Assembly (NCBI GenBank): GCA_017428245.1
Contig: JAFRRF010000046.1
Coordinates: 1-41,722, forward strand
Source: Bacteroidales bacterium
Lineage (GTDB): Bacteria; Bacteroidota; Bacteroidia; Bacteroidales; UBA932
Direction of reading: 5' to 3'
Length of the DNA: 41,722 nucleotides
Each line of letters starts with the position of its first letter. Position 1 is the first letter of the stretch. A model generated the notes under the pieces. The model was not told where the DNA came from and made no database searches. It was given only the letters and a program-made list of their open reading frames with translations. Positions 23,124 to 32,409 of this stretch are shown here, piece after piece. Made by a program: the position numbers and the translations under genes.

Positions 23124-25584
23124 CCCCGAACCGGATCCGACCCCGCCGGCGCCACCGCCGGCACCGCCGAACATTACATTTTCGATTCCTTCCGGCGATA
23201 CCGTGAAGCCGACGGGTGACGGGAACGCCTCTGCGGAGTTTGCCGCGGGCGGTGGGACGGCCAGTGTGACGTTCACGGCGACGGTGGCCTGGACGGCATC
23301 GAGCAGCGCGACCTGGTGTGCGGTATCTCCGGCCTCTGGCGCGCTGGGCAGTGGCACGCTTACGCTGACGATTGCCAAGAACGAGACGTACGACGAGCGG
23401 ACGGCGACGGTGACGGTCACGGCGGAATCGGTCCGGCGTACAATCACGGTCAAGCAGCTGGCGACCGGTGGGATGATGGTCTCGCCCGGGACGATCGAAG
23501 TCCCATATGGTGGCGGAGACTACGAGATCGAAGTACAGCACAACGTTGATTATAAAATAGAGGTAAGTGCCGAGGCGAAATCGTGGATCAGCGTGAAAGG
23601 GACGAAAGCCCTGACAACCGACAAAGTGGGAATCGCGGTAAGCCCGAACGATGCTACCACGTCGAGAGGAGGGACGATTACGTTCAAGAGCAGCGCGGGC
23701 GAGGCGGTCGTGACGGTGAAACAGCATGAGGCTGTCTACGTAACCGTGGATCCGGAAGTCCTGACGGCTGACAACACGGGCGGCCGGAAGACGGTCTCGG
23801 TCCGTTCGAATAGCACCTGGAAGGCGACGAGCAGCGAAAGCTGGTGCAAGGTCTCACCGGCGGAAGGCAATGGCGAAGGTACGCTGACCGTGGAACTTTC
23901 CACGAACCCGTCCCAGGAAAAACGCACGGCAACGGTGACCGTCTCGGTCGACGAGAACACCGTGAAGACGGTGGAGGTGACGCAGTATGGCGCCGACTTT
24001 TTCAAGATATCGCCTTCGCAGGTGAATGTCGTCGCCGGGGGCGGCACATTCGAAATCGCCGTCGAGGCAAGCAAGAGTTATGAGGTGACGGAAAAGCCCG
24101 ATTGGGTGAATGAAGTCTCCTCGGCAAATTACAGGCATACGTTCTCTGCTTCGGAGAATCTTTCCCTGGAGGCACGCAGCGGCAGGATCATCTTCGCGGA
24201 TGCGCGCGGCGTAAGCCTGCCCTGTACGGTGACGCAGGATGGGGCGGCGCCTTACCTGACCATCGTTTCCGATCCGCTTTCATTCGAAATGAGCGGCGGT
24301 GTGACGGCCGTCAGCGTGTTGTCGAACGTGAAGTGGACGGTGGAAAGCGACGCGTCGTGGTGCGAAGTCTCGCCGACGGAAGGCGAGGGCGACGGCGCGC
24401 TTTGCGTGACGGTGGGAGAGTATAAGGTGGAAGGCCGTCGCAGCGCGACGCTCACGGTCCGCGGCGAAGGCTGCGGGAGCAAGACCTTTTCCGTGGAGCA
24501 GGAAGGCATTGTCCCCTTCAATGTGAGTCCTTCGCAGGTGGAAGTCAGTGCGGACGGCGGGACCTTCGAGGTGAAGGTCACCTCGTCGTTCGGCTACCAT
24601 ATCAGCAGCATACCCGACTGGGTGAAGGAAATCTCGAATACGCCCGTCAACAAAATACACAAGTTCGAGGTGGATCCGGCCATTTCGGCGGAGTCGCGTA
24701 GCGGCGTGGTGGTGTTCTGCGACGACGTGGGCACCTGCCTGCCGGTGAATGTGCGGCAGGAGGGCAGTCCCGACGCCATCGACTGGTCGAAGGCTTTCTA
24801 TCACAAGTCGCTCTATATGCGCTTTACCGCAACCTGGTGCGGCTGGTGTCCGATGATGGGCCGTTCGGTCGCCCTGGCGCAGACGAAGTATCCGGGCCGG
24901 ATCGAACTGGTCAACCTGCACGCGTCTTCCAGCAACCTGGCGTTTTCGGGGACCGAGACGCTTGAACGGCAATACGGCATAGGGGGGTATCCCACTGGAA
25001 TGATCGACGGAAGAAGGTATATGGGCAATTACAGCAGTGCGGACTATTTCGTACAGCGGGTCGGAGAGATTCTCGACGAAACGGAAACGGCCTATCCTGT
25101 TTCCAGCGCTATCGGCTTTGCGTCTTCCTTCTCCGGGCGGACGCTGTCCATCGACCTGAAGCTTTATCTGCGGGAAGCGGCCGACTATAAAGTGACCGTG
25201 CTTCTTACGGAGAGCGGCATCGTGGGCTATCAGGCGGACTATGAGCAGGGCGACCACCAGGATTACCACCACGACAACATCGCCCGCATCGCCGTGACCA
25301 ATGCTGCGGGCGACGCTTTAACGACGACTGCAGACCGGACCCTGAAGAAGATCCACTACAGCACCACGATTCCGTCCGGCTATAACAAGGACAACATGAA
25401 AATCCTGGTCATCGTGCAGCGGCATTTCGGATCGCAGCGTATCCTCGCAGACGGGGACTATGGCGGCTACTATGTGGATAATTGCGCTTCAGGAAAGGCC
25501 GGTGCGAACCTGAAACCAGCCCTGGGTGGCGAAGCCGGCGGCGGCAATGAGGATTATAATAACGGAAACCCCATAAACTGGTAA
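23056..25584 (+). CDS. Exported BACON-repeat protein with C-terminal thioredoxin/Omp28-like domain (A)
   Basis: An 842-residue exported protein. The signal MKNKLNRILSALSLLLLMAANC has Asn before the Cys, an atypical lipobox, and a Pro-rich linker follows. Six BACON domains span about 35-575, each of 85-90 residues ending VKQ-, VTQ- or V(R/E)QEG-like; BACON is an Ig-like module linked to carbohydrate or mucin contact. The C-terminus (about 575-820) starts like thioredoxin, YMRFTATWCGWCPMM, with both CxxC cysteines (near 593-596), and then resembles Omp28. I start at 23056 because it gives a signal peptide and lies inside the duplicated leader; the open frame extends 82 codons upstream across the riboswitch. 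Four bases separate it from gene B. Its leader is repeated in gene D. Confidence 0.85.
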   Translation: MKNKLNRILSALSLLLLMAANCNPEPDPTPPAPPPAPPNITFSIPSGDTVKPTGDGNASAEFAAGGGTASVTFTATVAWTASSSATWCAVSPASGALGSGTLTLTIAKNETYDERTATVTVTAESVRRTITVKQLATGGMMVSPGTIEVPYGGGDYEIEVQHNVDYKIEVSAEAKSWISVKGTKALTTDKVGIAVSPNDATTSRGGTITFKSSAGEAVVTVKQHEAVYVTVDPEVLTADNTGGRKTVSVRSNSTWKATSSESWCKVSPAEGNGEGTLTVELSTNPSQEKRTATVTVSVDENTVKTVEVTQYGADFFKISPSQVNVVAGGGTFEIAVEASKSYEVTEKPDWVNEVSSANYRHTFSASENLSLEARSGRIIFADARGVSLPCTVTQDGAAPYLTIVSDPLSFEMSGGVTAVSVLSNVKWTVESDASWCEVSPTEGEGDGALCVTVGEYKVEGRRSATLTVRGEGCGSKTFSVEQEGIVPFNVSPSQVEVSADGGTFEVKVTSSFGYHISSIPDWVKEISNTPVNKIHKFEVDPAISAESRSGVVVFCDDVGTCLPVNVRQEGSPDAIDWSKAFYHKSLYMRFTATWCGWCPMMGRSVALAQTKYPGRIELVNLHASSSNLAFSGTETLERQYGIGGYPTGMIDGRRYMGNYSSADYFVQRVGEILDETETAYPVSSAIGFASSFSGRTLSIDLKLYLREAADYKVTVLLTESGIVGYQADYEQGDHQDYHHDNIARIAVTNAAGDALTTTADRTLKKIHYSTTIPSGYNKDNMKILVIVQRHFGSQRILADGDYGGYYVDNCASGKAGANLKPALGGEAGGGNEDYNNGNPINW

Positions 25585-25588
25585 GGCC

Positions 25589-28500
25589 ATGAGAAATCTG
25601 CGAATCCTTCTCAGTATTGCGGTGCTTGCGCTGTTGGCGTGCGCCTGCCTTCCCGATGTGGAGCTTCCCCTTCAACCGAAGGGAAACCACCTGACGGCGA
25701 CTATCAGCACCGGACCTGTGACCCGGACGACGCTGGCACCGGAGGTCGACGGCGCGTCCAAGGTGTTGTGGTCGGAGAACGATCGAATCGGTGTCTTCGT
25801 GGACGAAGAACCGAATATGTTCCTCTATCAGTTGACGGCAGGAGCTGGGACCGGACGGGCCGTTTTCTCCGGATACGGCACAGGTGACAGCTACATCGCC
25901 GTCTATCCGTCGGCTTTCGTTACCGGACTGGGCGTCGAGTCGGTTTCCCTGACGCTTCCGGCAGAACAGACCTGGCACGCTGGAACGGCGTCCCTGGAGA
26001 ATGCACCGATGGTGGCGGTCTCGAATACGTCGGAACTCTCGTTCCGCAATGTATGCTCCCTGCTGAAGATTTCGATGACGGGCCACCACAGCGTGACAAG
26101 CCTGGTGTTCCGCCCGAATGATGGGAGCATCAAGGTCGCCGGCCCGGCGACGGTATCGCTTGCCAATGCCGACGAACCGGTTCTGACCGTCTCGAGCCGG
26201 GGTTGCGACAGCCTGGTCCTAAATACGGGCGGCGTAATGCTCAATGACGAAACGCCGACCGATTTCTATCTGGCGCTGCCGCCCCAGACCTATAGGGGCG
26301 GTTTCACGGTGCGCGTGAACACCAGCACGGGCTATATGGACAAGACGCTTTCGTCTGATTTCACGATGGAGCGTGCCCGGAAGCACAATGCGAAATCCTT
26401 CGCCGTGAAACTCGACGTCGGCGTGGAGCCAAGTGCCTTCCTGGAAGGCCAGGGGACGGAAAAGGATCCTTTCCTGATCGCTTCGCTGGGAGATCTCCTG
26501 TATATGCAGGGTGCCGTCAATGCGGATGAGACGATAGGCGAGTCGAAGGTAAAGGCCGCCCAGGCATACTATTGTCTGACCGGAGATATCGATTTGAGTC
26601 CGCTTTGCGGCAAACAGATCCAGAAAAACTGGGAGCCGATCGGAAACGAAGGGCATCCTTTTGCCGGTCATTTCGACGGGAACGGCCATGCGATCCGGAA
26701 TCTTTATATCCACGACGGGAACAAGGATTACGTGGGTTTGTTCGGAAAAGCCGTTCGCGGTACGGAAATCCACGACCTGACGGTCGAAGGCGATGTATAT
26801 GGACGGAACAATGTCGCGCTTGTCGCCGGACAGGCCGATGCGTATTTCGTAAATGATATATTCTTTACCAGATGTGTGTCCCAGGGACGTGTCGAGGCGT
26901 CGGGAAGTTACGCGGCCGGTATTGCGGGAACGGATGCCGGCGCCATTGATTGTGTCAACAGGGCCGATGTTTTCGGCAATTATGGTATCGGCGGAATTCT
27001 CGGTGTCTGCTGGTGTGTTTCCGGCTGCGTGAATTACGGGAACATTACGGGATTGGAGTATAATGATTATGCCGGAGGCATCACGGGATATATGATCGGT
27101 TCCTATCTGACGGACTGCTGGAATGAGGGAACGGTCAAAGGCAAACGATACGTAGGCGGTGTCTGCGGCTACATCCGACAGAGATCGGTGTTGTATAATT
27201 GCTATAACAAGGGTTCTGTCAGCGGAGATCTGTTCGTGGGCGGAGTCTGCGGATGCTGCAGCAACAATTCAGGCGGTGCCGTCATGGACAACTGTTTCAA
27301 TGTGGGTGAGGTCCGTTTCTCGGAAACGGCGAGTGACCCGCAGTTCATCGGCTCTGTCGCCGGCTACAATGGCGCATACTGGGACTATGAATTTGAATAC
27401 GGGTATACAAATCCCATGATCCGGAATTGTTACTGGCTTTATGACGAGGGCAAGAATCTCGGTATGCAGACGGGAATCGGAGAAGGGAACGGTGAACAGG
27501 AAAACAATTATCCCCTGACAGACGACCAGATGCGTACGACCCTGCTCGGTTTGCTCAACGAACGAGCCTATTACCTGCAGCAAACGACGAAACGGGGTCT
27601 CCACGGCTGGTCATACGAAGCCGGCGACTCTGCACCGCATCTCACCGACCTGGAGGTCCAGAAACCGGGTGCGGACAACGCCGTCTTCCGGCTGTCGGAG
27701 AATTCGTTCTCTTTCCTGGTGAACGGGGGTTCCTTCACGGTCTCGGTGACCTCGAGTCTCGACTACAGTGTCGGAGCACTGCCGGACTGGATTACGGCAG
27801 AACCTGTCCAGACGCAGGAGATGACGCCGCATACCCACCGGCATACGTTCACCGTGGCAAAGAACGACGCAGGGGTGCAGCGCCAGGCGGACATCGTCTT
27901 TACAAATGCGGAAGGGAGCACGTTGAACGTTAAGGTAAGCCAGGCGGAGCCTTATCTGCGGGTTTCCCTGACGGAGCTGAGTTTTGCCGATTCGCGCAGT
28001 TCGAAGCGGATCGCCGTTGAGTCCAGTCTCGATTGGGTTACGGTTTGCGGATCGGATCCGGACTGGTTCTCGGTATCTCCCCAAAAAGGTTACGGCGACG
28101 GAGGCGTGTCCGTCCTGGTGGAAGACAATCCGCGCTCTGCCGCCCGGGCCGGATCATTCGTCATTGCCGCGGCTGATGGCTCCGTCGAATATGTGATCAA
28201 TGTCGTCCAGTCCGGAAACCAGGGCGGGGCGGTTGGCGACTGGGAGGCGTTGCCCTTCTACCACCAGTCGCTGGCGATGCGCTTTACGGCCACGTGGTGC
28301 GGCTGGTGTCCGGTCATGCATACATCCATCACCCGTGCCCAGCAGTTGTATCCCGGCAAGATTCTGCATCTGGCCCTGCACGGTACGGACAGTGAACTTA
28401 TTTTCTCCCCTACGGGAACCCTGATGTCTCAGTACAGGACCAACGCCTTCCCGACAGGTATCGTGGACGGACGTATCCGGGTTGCCAACGATACGGATAA

Positions 28501-29050
28501 CGACGCGGCGGCGGCCTGTTTCATTGCGGCCAGCAAGGAGACGGAAGAGACCTACGGCACCGTTTCGGGCATGGCCATCCGCTCGGTTTCTGCCGGTCGG
28601 ACGGTCGAGATCGACATCGATGCCTATTTCAAGGTGGCCGGCGACTACAAAATCACCGTGCTGCTGCTGGAAGACGGCATTGTGTGGTCGCAGGCGGGTG
28701 GCAGTGACGAATATGTCCACGATGCCGTGGCCCGGGTCACGGCGACAAACATCAAGGGCGATTCGTTCAGGGTCGATGACGATCTATCGACCCGGGCGTT
28801 CCATTATTCCGTCGCGGTTCCGGTCGGTCAGAAGATCGAGAACATGCGCGTGCTGGCCTATATCCAGAAAACCTTTGGCGCGGCGCCACGGATCCAGTCG
28901 GACGATTATGGTGATTACTACGTCGACAACTGCGCGACCGTCCCGGTCGGGGAAATGCTGAAACTGGCCCTGGTCGGCGGAGATGGCGGCAGCGGCGGAG
29001 GGTCCGGTGGCGGCGGCGAAGAAATCATCCCTGGCAGTGAAATCAAATAG
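25589..29050 (+). CDS. Mosaic surface lipoprotein: fimbrillin-like, GLUG, BACON, thioredoxin/Omp28 (B)
   Basis: A 1153-residue lipoprotein (signal MRNLRILLSIAVLALLACAC). Domains in order: fimbrillin-like N-terminus (about 30-270; VLWSENDRIGVFVDE, SYIAVYPS, LSFRNVCSLLKISMTG); GLUG-type repeats (about 340-630; FAGHFDGNGHAIRNLYI, YVGGVCGYI, NCYNKGSVSGDLFVGGVCG); two BACON domains (about 695-875); thioredoxin/Omp28-like domain (about 885-1125) with MRFTATWCGWCPVM; Gly-rich tail ending EEIIPGSEIK. GLUG motifs occur in IgA-specific metallopeptidases and adhesins. No peptidase motif is present. The front half resembles genes C and E, the back half gene A, and the tail gene D, so it is a shuffled protein. 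The GLUG region has visibly more A/T in codon third positions than its surroundings. Confidence 0.82.
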   Translation: MRNLRILLSIAVLALLACACLPDVELPLQPKGNHLTATISTGPVTRTTLAPEVDGASKVLWSENDRIGVFVDEEPNMFLYQLTAGAGTGRAVFSGYGTGDSYIAVYPSAFVTGLGVESVSLTLPAEQTWHAGTASLENAPMVAVSNTSELSFRNVCSLLKISMTGHHSVTSLVFRPNDGSIKVAGPATVSLANADEPVLTVSSRGCDSLVLNTGGVMLNDETPTDFYLALPPQTYRGGFTVRVNTSTGYMDKTLSSDFTMERARKHNAKSFAVKLDVGVEPSAFLEGQGTEKDPFLIASLGDLLYMQGAVNADETIGESKVKAAQAYYCLTGDIDLSPLCGKQIQKNWEPIGNEGHPFAGHFDGNGHAIRNLYIHDGNKDYVGLFGKAVRGTEIHDLTVEGDVYGRNNVALVAGQADAYFVNDIFFTRCVSQGRVEASGSYAAGIAGTDAGAIDCVNRADVFGNYGIGGILGVCWCVSGCVNYGNITGLEYNDYAGGITGYMIGSYLTDCWNEGTVKGKRYVGGVCGYIRQRSVLYNCYNKGSVSGDLFVGGVCGCCSNNSGGAVMDNCFNVGEVRFSETASDPQFIGSVAGYNGAYWDYEFEYGYTNPMIRNCYWLYDEGKNLGMQTGIGEGNGEQENNYPLTDDQMRTTLLGLLNERAYYLQQTTKRGLHGWSYEAGDSAPHLTDLEVQKPGADNAVFRLSENSFSFLVNGGSFTVSVTSSLDYSVGALPDWITAEPVQTQEMTPHTHRHTFTVAKNDAGVQRQADIVFTNAEGSTLNVKVSQAEPYLRVSLTELSFADSRSSKRIAVESSLDWVTVCGSDPDWFSVSPQKGYGDGGVSVLVEDNPRSAARAGSFVIAAADGSVEYVINVVQSGNQGGAVGDWEALPFYHQSLAMRFTATWCGWCPVMHTSITRAQQLYPGKILHLALHGTDSELIFSPTGTLMSQYRTNAFPTGIVDGRIRVANDTDNDAAAACFIAASKETEETYGTVSGMAIRSVSAGRTVEIDIDAYFKVAGDYKITVLLLEDGIVWSQAGGSDEYVHDAVARVTATNIKGDSFRVDDDLSTRAFHYSVAVPVGQKIENMRVLAYIQKTFGAAPRIQSDDYGDYYVDNCATVPVGEMLKLALVGGDGGSGGGSGGGGEEIIPGSEIK

Positions 29051-29066
29051 CAGGAGGAACAAGACC

Positions 29067-32000
29067 ATGAAAAGAAACACTTTGATTGCATTCCTGGGCC
29101 TTGCCCTTCTGCTGATGTCGGGTTGCCGGCAAACCGAACCCGAACAGCCGGCCGTTGCGGTCCATTATCTGACGGCGACCCTGGAGAATCGCCCCGAAAC
29201 CAAATCGCAGCTGGGGCTTACGGAAGAAGGCAAATACTACGCATTCTGGTCGAAAAACGATGCACTGGCCGTGTTTGTCGACGGGGTTCCCAATGCCGAC
29301 AAGTATGTCTTGACGGAAGGAGAAGGTTGTGTAAGGGGTACCTTTGTCGGTACGGTAACGGGCAGCCGCTACGTTGCACTGTATCCGTATGAAGACCGGG
29401 TGCCGGGCGGCCTGCAGGGCGATGTGCTGCACCTGATGATCCCGGAAGAACAACAATATGCCCCGGATTCTTTCGGTGAGGGCGCCTTTCCGGTGCTGGC
29501 CGTGAGTGAGGGTGACGAACTGTCGTTCAAGAACCTGTGCGCTGCCTTGAAGGTTTCGTTGACGGGCAGCGCGGCGGTGCGTTCCATCCGCTTTGTGGCC
29601 CACGATTCCACGATGGTGGTGAGCGGCCCGGCGACGGTGCGGACTGATTATTCGGAGGTGCCGGAACTGGTAATGGCCGAGGGCGGTTCGCCTCGCGTGA
29701 CGCTGCAGTGCACCAGCGTGCAGCTTTTCGAAGATGAACCGACCGTTTTCTTCCTGGTGATTCCCGCCGGGACATACAAGGGCGGTTTCTCGGTCGAAAT
29801 CGAGACCTTCTCGGGGTCCTTCACGCGTACCGTCACGTCCGACGTGACTTTCGTCCGCTCGCAGTTCCGCTATATCGCGCCGTTCCGCTGCGAGGCCAAC
29901 GGAGAGATTGATCCAGAAGACATTCCGTACAACCAAATCTGGTATGTGACCGACAACAACCGGATCATCAACCCGTCGCAGACGGATTTCGGACGGAATA
30001 TCCTGTCGAATACCTATGCGGATGGGAAAGGTGTGATTGTCTTTGACGGACCGCTCACCAAACTCGAATCTTCGGCGAATGACTTCGGCAGTCGCGTTAC
30101 GGAGATTTACCTGCCGAATTCGGTGGAAAGGATCGACGGTCCTGTTTTCGCCCTTTCGTCCATTTCTTCTTTCCGGACTCCGGACAATCTCGAAAGTATA
30201 ACGCAAGGGGCGTTTACCAGATGTGAAAACCTGACCCGCTTTTACGGAAAACACACTTCTCCCGACGAGACGGCCATCATCCTGTCCGGGAAAATGGTTG
30301 CCTGCTGCAACAGGGCGGAGGACTATTCGATTCCCGACGGCGTGGTCAAGCTGGCGGAAAGCCTGTTCTCCTCGAACAGTATTATCCGCCATCTTACAAT
30401 GCCGGAGGGCCTGCGGGAGATTGCAGATAATAGCTTCAGTTACTGCTACAATTTGGAGACAGTCACTTTTCCCGAAAGTATCGAAAAGATCTCAAGGTAC
30501 GCCTTCTATTGTTGTGGGAATTTGCGCCATTTCGACGGAAAGAATGCGATGCTGCTTTCCGACCGTTGCCTGGTCAGTGCTGGTGGTAATGTGCTTGCCT
30601 GTGCGGGTGACGGGATTGAAGACTTTGTCTTCCCGGAAGGGGTAAGGAGTATCGATTTCTTTATGCTTTATCAGGGCGAGGACATCCGGTCGGTGACATT
30701 CCCTTCCAGCCTGTCCAGCCTGAATGCGGAATTCAGCCTGGATTGCGAGAATCTGGAATTCTTTTATACGAGCGGTTCCAGTATATACAAAGTGTCCGAC
30801 GACCATCACTGTATGACCCGGAACGGAGTCCTTGAAGCCATTACCCTGGTCCTTCCTGCGGATTATACCCTGCCCGATGAGGTGGAAGCCCTTTCGGATT
30901 ATGTCTTTGTCAGGAACAAGACGGTCGAAAGGCTGACCATTCCCGACAAGGTCACGAGGATGGGTTACCGGCAGTTCCGGAATGCGACCCATCTGCGGAC
31001 CCTGATCCTGTCGGCCAATCTAACGGAAATCGGCTTTGACGCCTTTGAGGAATGTCCGGCGCTGGATACGATTTATCTCCGCTGCCCGCCGCCGAGCTAT
31101 CAGGAGCGTTATGATGGTGCGTACTTCGGGCACGACGGCCTGGTTATCTATGTTCCCGAGGGGACGGGAGACCTTTATAGGAATGTGAGTCCCTGGTCGA
31201 AGTACAGTGCGTATATCCAGGAGTATCATTACGACGACCTGGAGCCGTACCATCCGGATTACTATGTATCGACCGACTACAGTCAGGACGGCGTGGTGAC
31301 GGCGCTGCAGACGGCCTCGGAGGGCCGGGGCATCGACCTCGTGCTGATGGGTGATGCCTATTCCGACCGCCAGATCGCGGACGGAACATACGCATCGGTG
31401 ATGAACAAGATGATGGAGGCGTTCTTCTCGGAAGAGCCGTACAAGACGTACCGGAACCTGTTCAACGTCTATGCGGTGAACGTGGTTTCCTCGACGGAAG
31501 GCTACGAGCATCCCGGGCAGGCGCTGAGCGGCTATTTCGGCGACGGCACGGAGGTCGGCGGCAACGACGGCCGCTGTATGGAATACGCCCGGGCGGCCAT
31601 TTCTGACGATCGGATGGACAACGCGCTGATCATCGTGGCGATGAACTCGCCCCGGTACGCCGGCACGTGTTGGATGTATGGCAGTTCCAGTGAAAACGAC
31701 TACGGCTGCGGTACGTCGGTGGCTTATTTCCCGGTGGGTGAGACCGACGAGGGTCTAGCGCAGCTGGTGCACCACGAAGCGGGCGGCCACGGCTTCGCGA
31801 AACTGGCCGACGAATACGCGTACCAGGATATGGGCGCAATTCCGGACGACATCAAGGAAGGGTATCGTTCCGTCTTTGTCCGCGGCTGGTGGAAGAACGC
31901 CGACTTCACGGACGATCCCCAGACGGTCAAATGGGCACACTTCCTGGCCGATTCGCGCTATCAGTACGACGGCTTGGGCCTCTTCGAAGGAGCCTTTACC

Positions 32001-32285
32001 TACTGGACCGGCGCCTGGCGCCCGACGGAGAACAGCATCATGCGCTACAACACGGGCGGCTTCAACGCCCCGAGCCGCGAGGCCATCTGGTACCGCATCC
32101 ACAAGTTGGCCTACGGCGACGAGTGGACGTACGACTACGAGGACTTCGTGGCCTACGATGCGGTCAACCGCAAGACGAGCGCGGCGGTGTCCGGCGAAAC
32201 GTACAGTCCGCAGCGGTGGTACGGTCCGACCCACCCGCCGGTGGTTGTCGGCAAGACCTGGCGGGAAGTAATTGAAGGACGATAG
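29067..32285 (+). CDS. Surface lipoprotein: fimbrillin-like domain, BspA-type LRRs, M64 peptidase (C)
   Basis: A 1072-residue lipoprotein (LALLLMSGC lipobox, Cys near 18, then RQTEPEQ). A fimbrillin-like domain comes first (about 35-285; YYAFWSKNDALAVFVDG, LSFKNLCAALKVSLTG). BspA-type leucine-rich repeats follow (about 330-720; e.g. VTEIYLPNSVERIDGPVFALSSISSF). A C-terminal M64 (IgA peptidase family) domain covers about 750-1065: IDLVLMGDAYSDRQI, then HHEAGGHGFAKLADEY (902-917), and a Met-turn-like SIMRYNTGGFNAPSREAIWY. The zinc motif reads H903-E904-A-G-G-H908, one residue longer than HExxH. Start 29067 is preceded by AGGAGG. Likely a surface protease acting on host glycoproteins or immunoglobulin; the substrate is unproven. 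Gene E is a diverged paralogue. Confidence 0.87.
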   Translation: MKRNTLIAFLGLALLLMSGCRQTEPEQPAVAVHYLTATLENRPETKSQLGLTEEGKYYAFWSKNDALAVFVDGVPNADKYVLTEGEGCVRGTFVGTVTGSRYVALYPYEDRVPGGLQGDVLHLMIPEEQQYAPDSFGEGAFPVLAVSEGDELSFKNLCAALKVSLTGSAAVRSIRFVAHDSTMVVSGPATVRTDYSEVPELVMAEGGSPRVTLQCTSVQLFEDEPTVFFLVIPAGTYKGGFSVEIETFSGSFTRTVTSDVTFVRSQFRYIAPFRCEANGEIDPEDIPYNQIWYVTDNNRIINPSQTDFGRNILSNTYADGKGVIVFDGPLTKLESSANDFGSRVTEIYLPNSVERIDGPVFALSSISSFRTPDNLESITQGAFTRCENLTRFYGKHTSPDETAIILSGKMVACCNRAEDYSIPDGVVKLAESLFSSNSIIRHLTMPEGLREIADNSFSYCYNLETVTFPESIEKISRYAFYCCGNLRHFDGKNAMLLSDRCLVSAGGNVLACAGDGIEDFVFPEGVRSIDFFMLYQGEDIRSVTFPSSLSSLNAEFSLDCENLEFFYTSGSSIYKVSDDHHCMTRNGVLEAITLVLPADYTLPDEVEALSDYVFVRNKTVERLTIPDKVTRMGYRQFRNATHLRTLILSANLTEIGFDAFEECPALDTIYLRCPPPSYQERYDGAYFGHDGLVIYVPEGTGDLYRNVSPWSKYSAYIQEYHYDDLEPYHPDYYVSTDYSQDGVVTALQTASEGRGIDLVLMGDAYSDRQIADGTYASVMNKMMEAFFSEEPYKTYRNLFNVYAVNVVSSTEGYEHPGQALSGYFGDGTEVGGNDGRCMEYARAAISDDRMDNALIIVAMNSPRYAGTCWMYGSSSENDYGCGTSVAYFPVGETDEGLAQLVHHEAGGHGFAKLADEYAYQDMGAIPDDIKEGYRSVFVRGWWKNADFTDDPQTVKWAHFLADSRYQYDGLGLFEGAFTYWTGAWRPTENSIMRYNTGGFNAPSREAIWYRIHKLAYGDEWTYDYEDFVAYDAVNRKTSAAVSGETYSPQRWYGPTHPPVVVGKTWREVIEGR

Positions 32286-32302
32286 GTTAGGAAAATTGTC
32301 AG

Positions 32303-32409
32303 TTTTTTCGTATATTTACGGAAATTGGCAATTTTCCTACCATGAAAAACAAGCTCAATCGTATCCTGTCGGCTCTTTCGTTGCTGCTCTTGATGGCAGC
32401 GAACTGCAA
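32303..32409 (+). repeat. Promoter-leader repeat, copy 2
   Basis: This is the second copy of the unit at 23017-23123, in direct orientation and 9,286 bases away. It carries the same TATATTTA element, untranslated leader and signal-peptide codons for gene D. Direct repeats of this length and identity can recombine. Confidence 0.9.
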
